Source of the DNA: Syntrophaceae bacterium
GTDB taxonomy: Bacteria; Desulfobacterota; Syntrophia; Syntrophales; PHBD01
Direction of reading: 5' to 3'
Length of the DNA: 64,000 bases
Assembly: GCA_013177825.1 (NCBI GenBank)
Contig: JABLXX010000002.1
Span: forward strand, 582,177-646,176
Below are positions 1-8,513 of this stretch, one piece after another (positions within the stretch are counted from its first letter, which is position 1; each line of letters starts with the position of its first letter). The translations under genes were made by a program, and so were the position numbers. Under the pieces are notes generated by a model. That model was not told the origin of the DNA and searched no databases. It worked only from the letters and a program-made list of their open reading frames with translations.

Positions 1-847
1 CCACGTCCAGCTCCTTCAGGGGATCCCGGATGCCCGCCTGCCGGTAGGCCTCGCCGGCGGCCTCGGTGGCGCTCATCCAGACGGCTTTGTCGCTCTCGCC
101 GTAGAAAAACTCTTCGCCCCGGAACCCCAGTCCCCGGATCCAGGCGGGTTTCCGCCCGATCTTCCGGGTTGCCTTTTGGGAGGCGAAGACGACGGCACAG
201 GCGCCGTCCGAAGCCGGACAGACGTCAAGCAGGCGAACGGGGTAGGTGATGACGCGGGCGTTCTTGACCTCCTCCATGGTTACCCGCATGCGGATGTGGG
301 CGTGCGGGTTGTCCATGGCATTGTCGTGGTTGCTGACCGAGATGAGCGCCGCCGCCTCCCGCCCCTTCTCCTCGGGGATGCCGAACCGGTACATCCACTC
401 CATGCTCTGCATGGTGAAGACGCCCGGCGCGCCGGCGGCGAAGGTCCGCTGGAAGAAGGGGTCGAAGACCGTGGTCATGGTCGCCTGGCCGTCGCCTTCG
501 GACATTTTTTCGGATCCCACGACCAGGACGATGTCCGCCATCCCGGAGGCCACCCAGAAGAACCCGCAGTGCCCGATGGACTGGCCGGTGCTTCCGCAGG
601 TCTCTACCTTCAGGACAGGCTTGCCCAGGGACCCCATGGCCTCGGCGAAATAGAAATGGGTCGACGAGACCCCCTCCATCATGGAGGGCATGGTTCCGAG
701 GACGACCCCGTCGATATCATTCAGCGTGATCCCCGCATCCTCCAGGGCCGCCGTCACGGCCTCCCTGACGAGGTCGGGATAGCACACGTCCGTCCTTCTA
801 CCGTGCCGGGTCTGGCCCGTTCCGATGATTGCAACCGCGTTTCCCAT
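1..847 (-). CDS. SCP2/SCP-x-type thiolase, N-terminal 282 residues (runs off the window)
   Basis: Thiolase-family acyl-CoA C-acyltransferase, expected to cleave a 3-ketoacyl-CoA with CoA in the last step of beta-oxidation. The ATG at 847 is preceded by AGGAGGG. The nucleophile motif VETCGSTGQS puts the reactive cysteine at about residue 84, followed by a glycine-rich MADIVLVVGSEKMSEG segment and the DVCPASDGACAVV stretch typical of SCP-x-like thiolases. The C-terminal His/Cys base region lies outside the window. It is the last visible gene of a minus-strand operon (BKACE, acyl-CoA dehydrogenase, MaoC, thiolase-like, thiolase) and starts 13 bases after its thiolase-like neighbour. The two probably form one enzyme, with this subunit as the catalytic one. 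Confidence 0.85.
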   Translation of the reverse strand, partial: MGNAVAIIGTGQTRHGRRTDVCYPDLVREAVTAALEDAGITLNDIDGVVLGTMPSMMEGVSSTHFYFAEAMGSLGKPVLKVETCGSTGQSIGHCGFFWVASGMADIVLVVGSEKMSEGDGQATMTTVFDPFFQRTFAAGAPGVFTMQSMEWMYRFGIPEEKGREAAALISVSNHDNAMDNPHAHIRMRVTMEEVKNARVITYPVRLLDVCPASDGACAVVFASQKATRKIGRKPAWIRGLGFRGEEFFYGESDKAVWMSATEAAGEAYRQAGIRDPLKELDV

Positions 848-860
848 GTCTTTCCCTCCT

Positions 861-1997
861 CTATGCGGATAAAATGACGACGGAGTGGCACTGGCCGCCG
901 AAGCCGTGGGTGCTGTGAGCCAGGGCCGTCCGGACCGGCTTCCCGACCTGGTGTTCCCCCGCCTCGCCCCGGATCTGCAGGGCCGCCTCGGCGATCCGGT
1001 AAAGGCCCCGGGCCGGATAGGGATTCGTGGCGAGAACGCCGCCGGAGGGATTTACGGGAAGCGCCCCGTCCATCCGGGATGCGCCGCTGTCGAACCATTT
1101 GCCGCCTTTCCCTTCGCCGCAGAAACCGAGCTGCTCGCACCAGAGAAGCTCCTGGAAAGCATAGGGCTCGCAGACTTCCGCCACGTCGATCTCCTTCCCG
1201 GAGCGCCCGACACCCGCCATGACGTAGGCCCGCTTCGCCGCCTCCGGCAGCCGGCCCTTCAGGAGGTCCCGGTCGCCGGGATGGAAGTGGTCCATGGAGC
1301 AGCCGTAGCCGGCAAGCCAGACGGGTTTTTTCGTCAGCTTCTTCGCCCTTTTCTCCGAGGCCAGGAGCACCGCGACGACGCCGTCGGACTTGGGCGCGCA
1401 CTCCAGGGCCTTCAGGGGGTCGTAGATCCTCTCCGAGTTCATGACGTCTTCGATGCTGACCCTTCGCTTCCGGTCGGCACAGGGGTTGAAGAGCGCATTG
1501 CCCAGGTTCTTCACGGCGACCCCGGCGCACTGCTCCTCCGTCACGCCGTAGCGCTCCATGTATTGCCGCATCTGCATGGCCGCCACGACGCTTTCGTTAA
1601 TGCCTGTGGGACGCAGGTAGAAGGGATCGCCGTAGAAGCTGGTGATGGGGTCGTTGTCCGGGTTCTCGGAACCTTTGACCAGGGCCGTCACCAGGACTGT
1701 GTCGTAACGGCCGGACAGGATCCGCATGCAGCCGTAAATGAAGGAGAAGGCCGATTCCTCCGCCCGGGAGCCTTCCTTCAGGAAAGCCCCGATGCCGTCC
1801 CAGTCGAAGGCATTGGCGCAGGACAGGCCGCTGTGGAAGATGTCCGCCGAGCCGGCGATGATGCATCCGACGTCCTGCCGCTTGAGTCCGGCCTTGTCCA
1901 GGATCTCCCGGTTGACCCGGTAGGTGAAATCCATCAGGCTTTCCCTGGATTCCATACCGGAACTCTGTGCCACGTGGGTAATGGCAACCTTTTGCAT
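861..1997 (-). CDS. SCP2-thiolase-like subunit lacking the nucleophilic cysteine
   Basis: A 378-residue thiolase-fold protein. The start MQKVAITHVAQ (ATG at 1997) has AGGAGG just upstream; an upstream in-frame extension is Arg-rich and was rejected. The C-terminal half keeps SCP2-thiolase signatures (VNPSGGVLATNPYPA, HSTHGFGGQCHSV). The N-terminal segment that should hold the reactive cysteine reads EESAFSFIYGCM, with no Cys-Gly motif where the neighbouring thiolase has ETCGSTG. It may be a structural or regulatory partner of the downstream thiolase, as in other two-component SCP2 thiolases. I see no DUF35 zinc subunit nearby. Product class is confident; catalytic status is inferred. Confidence 0.75.
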   Translation of the reverse strand: MQKVAITHVAQSSGMESRESLMDFTYRVNREILDKAGLKRQDVGCIIAGSADIFHSGLSCANAFDWDGIGAFLKEGSRAEESAFSFIYGCMRILSGRYDTVLVTALVKGSENPDNDPITSFYGDPFYLRPTGINESVVAAMQMRQYMERYGVTEEQCAGVAVKNLGNALFNPCADRKRRVSIEDVMNSERIYDPLKALECAPKSDGVVAVLLASEKRAKKLTKKPVWLAGYGCSMDHFHPGDRDLLKGRLPEAAKRAYVMAGVGRSGKEIDVAEVCEPYAFQELLWCEQLGFCGEGKGGKWFDSGASRMDGALPVNPSGGVLATNPYPARGLYRIAEAALQIRGEAGEHQVGKPVRTALAHSTHGFGGQCHSVVILSA

Positions 1998-2079
1998 GAT
2001 TTTTCCTCCTCGATGCTTTCCTGTGACGGTGCTCCGTTCCCGCTGCAGCCGCCTGCGGGGATCGCCCCGGCGCCGCTTC

Positions 2080-2559
2080 TCACCCTGTCTGCTCTTTCGG
2101 AGCCCTCCTGCCGCAAAGGACCTTGATGACGAAGGAGACAAGGAGTTCTCCATGCTGGTTCACGATCCGGTGGCGGGTTGTGAGCACGCCCCGGTCTGGA
2201 GACCGGTCGATGATCTCCGTCACCTCCACCTCGCAGCGGATCGTGTCCCCGATTTTCGTCGGCCCCGTGAAGCGAACGTTCTCCATGCCGTAAAAGGCGA
2301 TGAACGACCGGGGGAGAAAGCTCGCGCAGGGACCGAGACGGAACGGCAGGGCCATGCCGACGGAGAGCGTCAGCATGCCGTGGGCGATCCGTTCTCCGAA
2401 AGGCGTTTTCGCCGCGTATTCGACGTCCGTGTGCAGAGGGTGCCAGTCCCCCGTTAGACCGGCGAAGGTTACGATGTCGGCCTCCGTGATCGTTCTCGCC
2501 GGGGAGACGAACTGGTCGCCGATGGCGTAATCGTCCAGGGATTCGTGGTCTTTTGTCAT
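2080..2559 (-). CDS. MaoC-family (R)-specific enoyl-CoA hydratase
   Basis: A 159-residue single hot-dog domain protein. The hydratase-2 motif is visible at about residues 31-52 (FAGLTGDWHPLHTD), with the Asp and His that activate water for hydrating a 2-enoyl-CoA, followed by FGERIAHGML. The ATG at 2559 has AGGAG upstream; an in-frame extension that is Pro-rich was discarded. It lies between the acyl-CoA dehydrogenase and the thiolase-like genes, so it probably hydrates the enoyl-CoA made by the dehydrogenase in the same route. The length matches a single-domain MaoC protein. Confidence 0.88.
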   Translation of the reverse strand: MTKDHESLDDYAIGDQFVSPARTITEADIVTFAGLTGDWHPLHTDVEYAAKTPFGERIAHGMLTLSVGMALPFRLGPCASFLPRSFIAFYGMENVRFTGPTKIGDTIRCEVEVTEIIDRSPDRGVLTTRHRIVNQHGELLVSFVIKVLCGRRAPKEQTG

Positions 2560-2646
2560 AGGGACTCCTTTCCCGTTATGGGGAGGGATGGGAGGAGCGT
2601 CCGGCGCCGGTGGCGCGGAAACGGGCGACATACGCCTGGTGCGGGC

Positions 2647-3807
2647 TCACAGGCCCAGGAGTTCCCGGGCGATGATGAGGCGGCGGATCTCCGACGTGCC
2701 GGCGCCGATCTCGATGAGCTTGGCGTCCCTGAGGAAGCGCTGTACGGGGTACTCGAGCATGTAGCCGTACCCGCCGTGGATCTGCACGGCCTGGTCCGCA
2801 ATGCGGCAGGCCATCTCGGCGTTGAAGAGAATGGAAGCCGCGGCGAGCTTGTGGACCTCCGTGCCCTTTCCGCCTCTCCGCTCCTGGTCCGCCAGGAGCG
2901 CGGCCTTGTAGCAGAGCGCCCGGCCCGCCTCCAGTTGCGTGTACATGTCCGCGAGCTTGGCCTGGATGAGCTGGAAGGCGCCGATGGGTTTCCCGAACTG
3001 GACCCGCTCCTTCGCGTATCGGAGGGAGAGTTCGAGGCAGGCCTCGGCGATTCCGATGGACTCGCCGGCGTAGAAGGCGCGCTCCACGTCGAGGCCCGAC
3101 ATCAGGACGTGGATGCCCCGGTTTTCCTCTCCCAGGACGTTTTCCGCGGGGATCCGGCAGTCCTCGAGGACCAGCTCCGCCGTCGGGGAGCCGCGGTGCC
3201 CGTACTTCTTCAGCTTCCTGGAAACGGAGAACCCGGGGAGCGCGGTGTCGAGGATGAAGGCGGTGATGCCTTTCGCCCCCTTCGCCCGGTCCGTCTTGGT
3301 ATAGAGGACGACCGTATCGGCGACGGTGCCGTTGGTGATGAACATCTTCGTCCCGTTGACCACGTAGTGATCGCCGTTTCGTACCGCCACGGTCTGGATG
3401 CTGACGGCGTCGGAGCCCGCGTTCGGCTCCGTCAGGCCCAGGGCGCCGATGTGTTCTCCGGTGCAGAGGGGAGGCAGGTACTTCCGCTTCTGGTCATGGC
3501 TGGCGTTGTGGTTCAGGTTGTTGCAGCAGAGGTTGGCGTGGGCGCCCCAGGAGAGGGCGACGGCGGGGCTGGCCTTGGCAAGCTCCTCCAGGACGATCAC
3601 GGCGGAGAGCAGGTCCGCCCCGGCACCGCCGTACTCCTCGTCCACGGTGATCCCCATGACGCCCAGGCCCGCCAGCTTTTCCCACATGCCTTCGGGCCAG
3701 GCGTCCTCCGCGTCGATCTCCTCGGCGATGGGCCAGATTTCCTTGGCGGCGAAATTGCGGACGCTTTCCCGCAACATGAGATGCTGGTCGCTGAAACGAT
3801 AATCCAT
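2647..3807 (-). CDS. acyl-CoA dehydrogenase, isovaleryl-CoA dehydrogenase type
   Basis: A 386-residue FAD acyl-CoA dehydrogenase of normal length. The family motifs are present: ALGLTEPNAGSD near residue 122-133, the flavin-proximal MFITNG, and the C-terminal QIHGGYGYMLEYPVQRFLRDAK. The C-terminal motif is IGAGTSEIRR, so the medium-chain-type catalytic Glu is absent there. The base is instead in GLDVERA (about residue 240), as in isovaleryl-CoA dehydrogenases. That suggests a branched or beta-substituted acyl-CoA substrate. The ATG at 3807 begins MDYRFSDQH. It is the second gene of the sigma-54 operon; electrons presumably go to ETF, which is not in the window. Confidence 0.92.
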   Translation of the reverse strand: MDYRFSDQHLMLRESVRNFAAKEIWPIAEEIDAEDAWPEGMWEKLAGLGVMGITVDEEYGGAGADLLSAVIVLEELAKASPAVALSWGAHANLCCNNLNHNASHDQKRKYLPPLCTGEHIGALGLTEPNAGSDAVSIQTVAVRNGDHYVVNGTKMFITNGTVADTVVLYTKTDRAKGAKGITAFILDTALPGFSVSRKLKKYGHRGSPTAELVLEDCRIPAENVLGEENRGIHVLMSGLDVERAFYAGESIGIAEACLELSLRYAKERVQFGKPIGAFQLIQAKLADMYTQLEAGRALCYKAALLADQERRGGKGTEVHKLAAASILFNAEMACRIADQAVQIHGGYGYMLEYPVQRFLRDAKLIEIGAGTSEIRRLIIARELLGL

Positions 3808-3844
3808 GCTCGTCTCCTTTCCCGGACGGAACCGCAGGGAGTGT

Positions 3845-4768
3845 TCAGAAGTTCACCGCGCCGATCCCCTTGAGACCGAGGATCTTCCTCGCTTCGTCCG
3901 GCCCGGCGGGTTCGATGCCCAGTTCGCGGGCGATCCGGACGATCTTCGCCACCTGCTCCGCGCTGCTCCTGGCCATGACGCCCTTCTCCAGGAAGAGGTT
4001 GTCCTCCAGGCCGACCCGGCAGTTGCCTCCCAGGAGGAGGGACTGGTTGCAGATGGGAAACTGGGCGCGGCCGGCGACGCAGACGGAGAACTCGAAGTCG
4101 CCGATCAGGCGCTTCGTGTAGTCCACCAGGAACATCAGATTTTCCGGGCTGGCCGTGATTCCGCCGAGGATGCCCATGACGTACTGGATGTAGACGGGCT
4201 TCTTCACATAGCCCCGCTCGATGAGGAAGGCGACGTTGTTGACCATGCCGGAGTCGTACACCTCGAACTCCGGCTTGGTCCCGTTGGCGTTGAAGATCGC
4301 CGTGAACTCCCGCATGGACCTGAAGGTGTTGGGGAAGATGAAGTCCTCCGTCATGGCGAGGTATTGCGGTTCCCACTCGAACTTGAACTCCTTGAACTTG
4401 TCGAGGGCGTGAAAGAGGGCGAAGTTCAGGGACCCGGCGTTGAAGGACGCCAGCTCCGGCTTGAAGGTGGAAACCGGGACGAGGCGCTGCTCCGCCGTCA
4501 TCCCCAGCCCGCCGCCGGTGGTGATGCAGACGATCATGTCGCAGCGGTTCCGGATGGAAGTCAGCACTTCCGCGATGAGTTTGATGTCCGGCGTCGGGCG
4601 CCCCGTTTCGGGATCGCGGACGTGGATGTGGGCCACCGCTGCGCCGGCCTCCCAGGCGGCGACCGCGTCATCGGCGATCTGTTGCGGGGTGATAGGGAGA
4701 TGGGGGGACATGGTCGGCGTGTGAATGCTGCCGGTGACGGCCGCGGTGAAAATGGCCTTTTGCTTCAT
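3845..4768 (-). CDS. BKACE-family beta-keto acid cleavage enzyme (3-keto-5-aminohexanoate cleavage-like)
   Basis: A 307-residue TIM-barrel zinc enzyme. The zinc-ligand motif AHIHVRDPETGRPT sits at about residues 44-57. The family segments CITTGGG, EVYDSGM and VCVAGRAQFP follow. BKACE enzymes exchange the carboxymethyl part of a beta-keto acid with acetyl-CoA, giving acetoacetate and an acyl-CoA. The start (MKQKAIFTAA, ATG at 4768) has GGAGAGGAG upstream. It is the first gene of the operon, 60 nt from the predicted sigma-54 transcription start, and so probably feeds an acyl-CoA into the dehydrogenase-hydratase-thiolase steps that follow. The substrate cannot be read from the sequence. Confidence 0.88.
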   Translation of the reverse strand: MKQKAIFTAAVTGSIHTPTMSPHLPITPQQIADDAVAAWEAGAAVAHIHVRDPETGRPTPDIKLIAEVLTSIRNRCDMIVCITTGGGLGMTAEQRLVPVSTFKPELASFNAGSLNFALFHALDKFKEFKFEWEPQYLAMTEDFIFPNTFRSMREFTAIFNANGTKPEFEVYDSGMVNNVAFLIERGYVKKPVYIQYVMGILGGITASPENLMFLVDYTKRLIGDFEFSVCVAGRAQFPICNQSLLLGGNCRVGLEDNLFLEKGVMARSSAEQVAKIVRIARELGIEPAGPDEARKILGLKGIGAVNF

Positions 4769-4840
4769 TTTTGCTCTCCTCTCCAGCCTTGGCGGCGGGT
4801 GCCGATTTCTTTGAATCGCTTCGGGATTGCCTTGCATGAA

Positions 4841-4855
4841 GCAAGCGGTGTGCCT
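4841..4855 (-). promoter_or_regulatory. sigma-54 promoter for the BKACE operon
   Basis: The minus strand reads AGGCACACCGCTTGC, matching TGGCAC-N5-TTGC at 9 of 10 positions with the exact GG-N10-GC spacing. The start codon of the BKACE gene lies 73 bases downstream. The next operon upstream encodes a histidine kinase and an NtrC-type regulator with an intact GAFTGA loop, the obvious activator. Confidence 0.7.
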
Positions 4856-4860
4856 GTTCC

Positions 4861-4874
4861 GGAATGGGCATTCC
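4861..4874. promoter_or_regulatory. perfect palindrome next to the sigma-54 promoter
   Basis: GGAATGGGCATTCC is a perfect 14-bp palindrome whose edge is 5 bases upstream of the -24 element. It could be an operator or a promoter-proximal regulator site. Farther up, the arms GGATTG and CAATCC (5041-5046, 5055-5060) form another inverted repeat that could be an activator site. The rest of 4769-5053 shows nothing else I can name. Confidence 0.35.
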
Positions 4875-5053
4875 GAAGGCGGGGAAACGGACGGGAGAAG
4901 AGAATATCGGAAGGATGATCGGGATGTTGCGACAGCAGGAGGCGCCGGGATGATGCTGCGGGCCGGAGGGACGGAGCCCCGCTTCGATGAATTCCGGATC
5001 TGTATGAATACCGATCAGAGTTTGTGCAGAATCAATACATGGATTGTACGATA

Positions 5054-6499
5054 TCAATCCACCCGGGAATTCAGGATTCGTTTCAGCCTCTGCCTGGTGA
5101 TCTTCAGTGCCAGGGCGGTTCGGGACTGGTTCCCCTGGTAATGGGAGAAAACCGCCTCCACGTAAGTTTTTATAGCCGAGTCCAGGGCGACCGGAACCGG
5201 GGCGGTCCGGTGGGACCGGTTCCCCTGGAAATGCGGCGGAGCGCCCTCCGCACGAGTCTTGACGATCGGATCCGGGGCTCTGTTGTCGCGAGGAGAGCTT
5301 TTCGCCGGAGCGGAAATCTTCCGGGAAGCGATATGCTCCAGGGGAATGTCCGTCGTCCGGATCCATTCCCCTTCGCACAGAAGCATCCCCCGTTCGACGA
5401 TGTTCCTAAGTTCCCGGATGTTCCCCGGCCAGGAATAGTCCGACAGGATCGCCAGGGTCTCCCGGTCGCATCCGCTGACGCTCTTGTTCAGTCCCCGGTT
5501 GTAGCTGTCGATGAAATGCTTGATCAGCAGGGGAAGGTCGCTGATTCTCTCCCGCAGGGGCGGGATGAGCAGGGATATCACATTGAGCCGGTAATAGAGG
5601 TCTTCCCGGAATGTCCCCTTCTCGACCTCCCGGAACAGATCCTTGTTGGTGGCGGCGATGATCCGGACGTCCAACTTGAGCTTTTTTGTCCCGCCCACCC
5701 GCTGGATTTTCTTTTCCTCCAGGAACCGGAGCAGCTTGACCTGCGTCTTCTGTGTGATCTCCCCGATCTCGTCGAGAAACAGGGTGCCCCGGTCCGCCAG
5801 TTCGAACATCCCCCGCTTTTGCCTCATGGCGCCCGTGAAGGCGCCCTTTTCATGGCCGAACAGCTCGCTCTCCAGGAGCCCCTCCGACAGGGACGCGCAG
5901 TTGACGGTAACCAGGGGATCTTCGCAGCGGGGTCCGTTGTAGTGGATTGCGTTGGCAAAGAGCTCCTTCCCGGTTCCGCTCTCCCCCATGATCAGCACCG
6001 TTGACTGGCCGTTCTTGGCCAGCCGGCGGCTGAGATCGATCAGGCGCCTGATCTTCGGGTGGGCCGTGACGATATTGTCGAAGCTGTACTGCTCCTTGCT
6101 GGTGGAGCGGATCTTGTTCACTTCGGCGACGGCCTTCCGGGAAGCCAGGCACCGGGCCAGGGCAAACATCAACTCTTCGATGTCGAAGGGCTTCGCGATA
6201 TAGTCGTAGGCGCCCAGCTTGACGGCTTCCACGGCCCCCTTGATCCCGCTGAAGGCCGTCATGATGATCACGGGCACATCCCCGTCCAGGGCCCTGATTT
6301 TCTGCAGCACCTGCATGCCGTCCATATCCGGGAGCTTCACATCCAGGAGAATGACGTCGGGACCGTGCTCCCGGAACATCGCCAGGGCCTCTTCGCCGCA
6401 GACGGCGGTCATAGTCAGGTAACCCTCGTGCGAGAGGGCCTTGTCCAGGGAGTGCAGGAGCAGCTTTTCGTCGTCGACGATCAGGATGGAGTGCTTCAC
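5054..6499 (-). CDS. NtrC-family sigma-54-dependent response regulator
   Basis: A 481-residue activator with a receiver domain (residues 1-120, phosphoacceptor Asp53 in LLDVKLPD and Lys in IAKPFD), an AAA+ domain (about 140-375, Walker A GESGTGKE, sigma-54 contact loop GAFTGA, Walker B LFLDEIG) and a C-terminal Fis-type helix-turn-helix. The start is GTG at 6499. That GTG overlaps the kinase stop (GTGA), so the two are translationally coupled; an upstream ATG extension is a shadow of the kinase frame. It probably activates the sigma-54 promoter at 4841-4855 in response to the paired kinase. Its C-terminus carries a decayed duplicate of the Fis helix (see 5122-5263). Confidence 0.93.
   Translation of the reverse strand: MKHSILIVDDEKLLLHSLDKALSHEGYLTMTAVCGEEALAMFREHGPDVILLDVKLPDMDGMQVLQKIRALDGDVPVIIMTAFSGIKGAVEAVKLGAYDYIAKPFDIEELMFALARCLASRKAVAEVNKIRSTSKEQYSFDNIVTAHPKIRRLIDLSRRLAKNGQSTVLIMGESGTGKELFANAIHYNGPRCEDPLVTVNCASLSEGLLESELFGHEKGAFTGAMRQKRGMFELADRGTLFLDEIGEITQKTQVKLLRFLEEKKIQRVGGTKKLKLDVRIIAATNKDLFREVEKGTFREDLYYRLNVISLLIPPLRERISDLPLLIKHFIDSYNRGLNKSVSGCDRETLAILSDYSWPGNIRELRNIVERGMLLCEGEWIRTTDIPLEHIASRKISAPAKSSPRDNRAPDPIVKTRAEGAPPHFQGNRSHRTAPVPVALDSAIKTYVEAVFSHYQGNQSRTALALKITRQRLKRILNSRVD
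5122..5263 (-). repeat. tandem duplication inside the Fis-type HTH coding region
   Basis: Two copies about 90 bp apart share the block GGTTCCCCTGG and similar flanks (5122-5171 and 5212-5263). In protein terms the intact copy holds HYQGNQSRTALALK and the degenerate one HFQGNRSHRTAPVP. The distance is 30 codons, so the frame is kept. The upstream copy seems to be a decayed half-HTH that now serves as linker. Confidence 0.6.
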
Positions 6500-8151
6500 G
6501 TTCGTTTCCCCCGATGCGCTTGAAGCGTTCTGCCGGCGGGCAGGAACACGCGGAACGTCGTTCCTCCGTCCGGCTGGCTTTCTACCTCGATCCGGCCGTT
6601 GTGATCCTCGATAATCTTGTGGGTCACCGTCAGTCCCAGGCCTGTCCCGGCGTTTTTCGTCGTGAAAAACGGGTCGAAGATCTGGCCCAGGTGCTTCGCG
6701 GGAATGCCGATGCCCGTGTCGATGACGTCGACGAAAATCCAATTCCCGTTCCTGGCTCTCCGCTTTGCCGTGCCCGTTCTCACGGTGATCGTCCCGCCGC
6801 CGTTCATGGATTCCATGGCGTTGATGGCCAGGTTCAGGAATACCTGTCTCAGGCGGTTGGGGTCCGCGCGGACGACGGCCTGCTCTCCGCTGAAACTCGT
6901 TTCCCAGGCGATGTGTTTGCGGGCCATTTCTTTTTTCAGCAGGGAAAGCGTTGTCGAGAGGAGTTCATGGAGATCGAATTCCTCGATCTGGAGCGGGACG
7001 GGCCTCACGAGGTTGAGGATTTCCCGGATCAGGCGCTCGACCCGGTCGATCTCCCTGCGGATGTTTTTCAACTCTGCCTTCCGGGCATCGGCCTTGCCGG
7101 GATTTCGTTCCAGATTCTGGACGGTGGTGTAGATGCTGGCCAGGGGATTCCGGATTTCATGGGCGATGCCCGCGGCGATGCGTCCCAGGGCGGCGAACTT
7201 CTCCACCCGGACGAGGTAATCGTCCATCCTCTTCTTTTCCGTCAGGTCCGTGATGATGGTCACGGCGCCGAGGGTCTGATGGTTTTCATCCAGGACGGCA
7301 AAACCGCTCAGGTTCAGGATGAGGTTCCGGCTGTCCGAGCCCTGGTACGGGAAGTCGAAGAACTGGATGTCCTCGTTCTTCTTGAGCGCCCGGTAGATCC
7401 TGTTCCGATCGCGCCTGTTAAACCGGAAAATGTCCTGGATCCGGAGTGTTACGGCTATCTCCTTCGGAAGGCCCAGGATTTCCTCGGCCCGGGGGTTGAC
7501 GTTCAGGACGCGGCCCATGAGATCCGTGACGATTACGCCGTTGGTGGAGCACTTGATGATGTTTTCGGAGAGGGCCTTCTCGTCGGAGAGCGCCCGGTAG
7601 AGCCGGGTGTCTTCGATGATGATGGAGGCCTGGTTGGCGAAGATCGTAAGAGACTCGACGTCGTCCTGGGTGATTTCCATGCGGGTCCGGTAGCGGTCTA
7701 CGCCCAGAATGCCGAGGATCTTGTCCTTGATCTTCAGAGGAACGTAGAGGACCGACTTTCTTTCCTGCTGTCCGTTGATCACCAGGTCGATGGCCGTTGC
7801 ATCGGCCGCCTTTTCCGTGTCGGGGATGAATCGGGGGGCTCCGGAACGGATGACCTTGGTCTCGTAGCAGTCGTGCCGGTCAAGGATCAGCGGCCTTTCC
7901 CAGGCCCTCCGCTCCCCTTTCGGCGTAAATCCCTTGATGCATTTGCATTCCAGCTTTTCCTGGTCGTGATTCAGGAGCATGACGATGGCCCGGTCGAAAT
8001 TCAGGCCGATCATGGCACTGCCCGTGATTTTGTCCAGGACTTCGTCCAGATCGGGCGAAGCCGTGAGAAGAGAGCTGATCTCGAAGACGTGGTTCAGAAG
8101 GTTGTTCTTGATCCGGAGTTTTTCACTCAGGACGGCTTCCCGGCGGGCCAT
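6496..8151 (-). CDS. GAF-PAS sensor histidine kinase
   Basis: A 551-residue kinase with no membrane segment. A GAF domain spans about residues 20-180, a PAS domain 195-310, HisKA follows with His331 in GIAHEIRNPLAS, and HATPase_c occupies about 430-540 (N box NLAINAMESM, G1 DTGIGI, G2 GTGLGL). The ATG at 8151 has GGAGAGGGAAGG upstream; a longer in-frame start is unlikely. Its stop overlaps the regulator start. As a soluble GAF/PAS kinase it likely senses an intracellular ligand or redox state and phosphorylates Asp53 of the partner. Both genes lie head-to-tail with the catabolic operon they probably control. Confidence 0.93.
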   Translation of the reverse strand: MARREAVLSEKLRIKNNLLNHVFEISSLLTASPDLDEVLDKITGSAMIGLNFDRAIVMLLNHDQEKLECKCIKGFTPKGERRAWERPLILDRHDCYETKVIRSGAPRFIPDTEKAADATAIDLVINGQQERKSVLYVPLKIKDKILGILGVDRYRTRMEITQDDVESLTIFANQASIIIEDTRLYRALSDEKALSENIIKCSTNGVIVTDLMGRVLNVNPRAEEILGLPKEIAVTLRIQDIFRFNRRDRNRIYRALKKNEDIQFFDFPYQGSDSRNLILNLSGFAVLDENHQTLGAVTIITDLTEKKRMDDYLVRVEKFAALGRIAAGIAHEIRNPLASIYTTVQNLERNPGKADARKAELKNIRREIDRVERLIREILNLVRPVPLQIEEFDLHELLSTTLSLLKKEMARKHIAWETSFSGEQAVVRADPNRLRQVFLNLAINAMESMNGGGTITVRTGTAKRRARNGNWIFVDVIDTGIGIPAKHLGQIFDPFFTTKNAGTGLGLTVTHKIIEDHNGRIEVESQPDGGTTFRVFLPAGRTLQAHRGKRT

Positions 8152-8289
8152 GGTTTTCCTTCCCTCTCCAGCACGTGGGTTCACCCATATCAAAAAATGT
8201 CCGTTCTCTCCATCTCTCCACAAGCAATATTCGTGCGTTCTCGCCGAAGCCGCCGGCTGCGCCCCCCGTGAATGCCGGTCGGTCCGGGG

Positions 8290-8420
8290 CGCGGGGGCTG
8301 TCACGGGGGCTTCCGCCGTCGCGAAAACGTTTCCGCTTTCAGCGATTTGAAACCAAAGCGCCGTGGAGGTGGAAACGTTTTCTGATTGCTCCTCTGGAAA
8401 CCCCCGGCCGCGCCCCCGCG
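8290..8420. repeat. long-hairpin dispersed repeat, copy 1
   Basis: A 131-bp near-palindrome bounded by CGCGGGGGC and GCCCCCGCG, with an inner perfect 12-bp pair GAAAACGTTTCC (8323-8334) and GGAAACGTTTTC (8371-8382). A second copy is at 14435-14568 with the same ends but a different, still self-complementary inner stem. It fills most of the 362-bp gap 8152-8513 between the kinase and queF; I see no gene in that gap. Confidence 0.75.
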
Positions 8421-8513
8421 GACGGAAGGTTCATCACGGACACGGAGGTTGTTTTTCTCCGGTGGATTTGCTATAGGATTCGCCCTGTTTGCCAAGGAGG
8501 GGGGGAGATCGCC

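Noticed and set aside
3597..4376. Long Arg/His-rich ORF on the minus strand
   Set aside because: It is an off-frame shadow of the BKACE and acyl-CoA dehydrogenase genes; many such ORFs occur here because of high GC.
8421..8513. preQ1 riboswitch before queF
   Set aside because: No preQ1-I or -II core or anti-terminator could be found in the leader; only repeat DNA and a ribosome-binding site.
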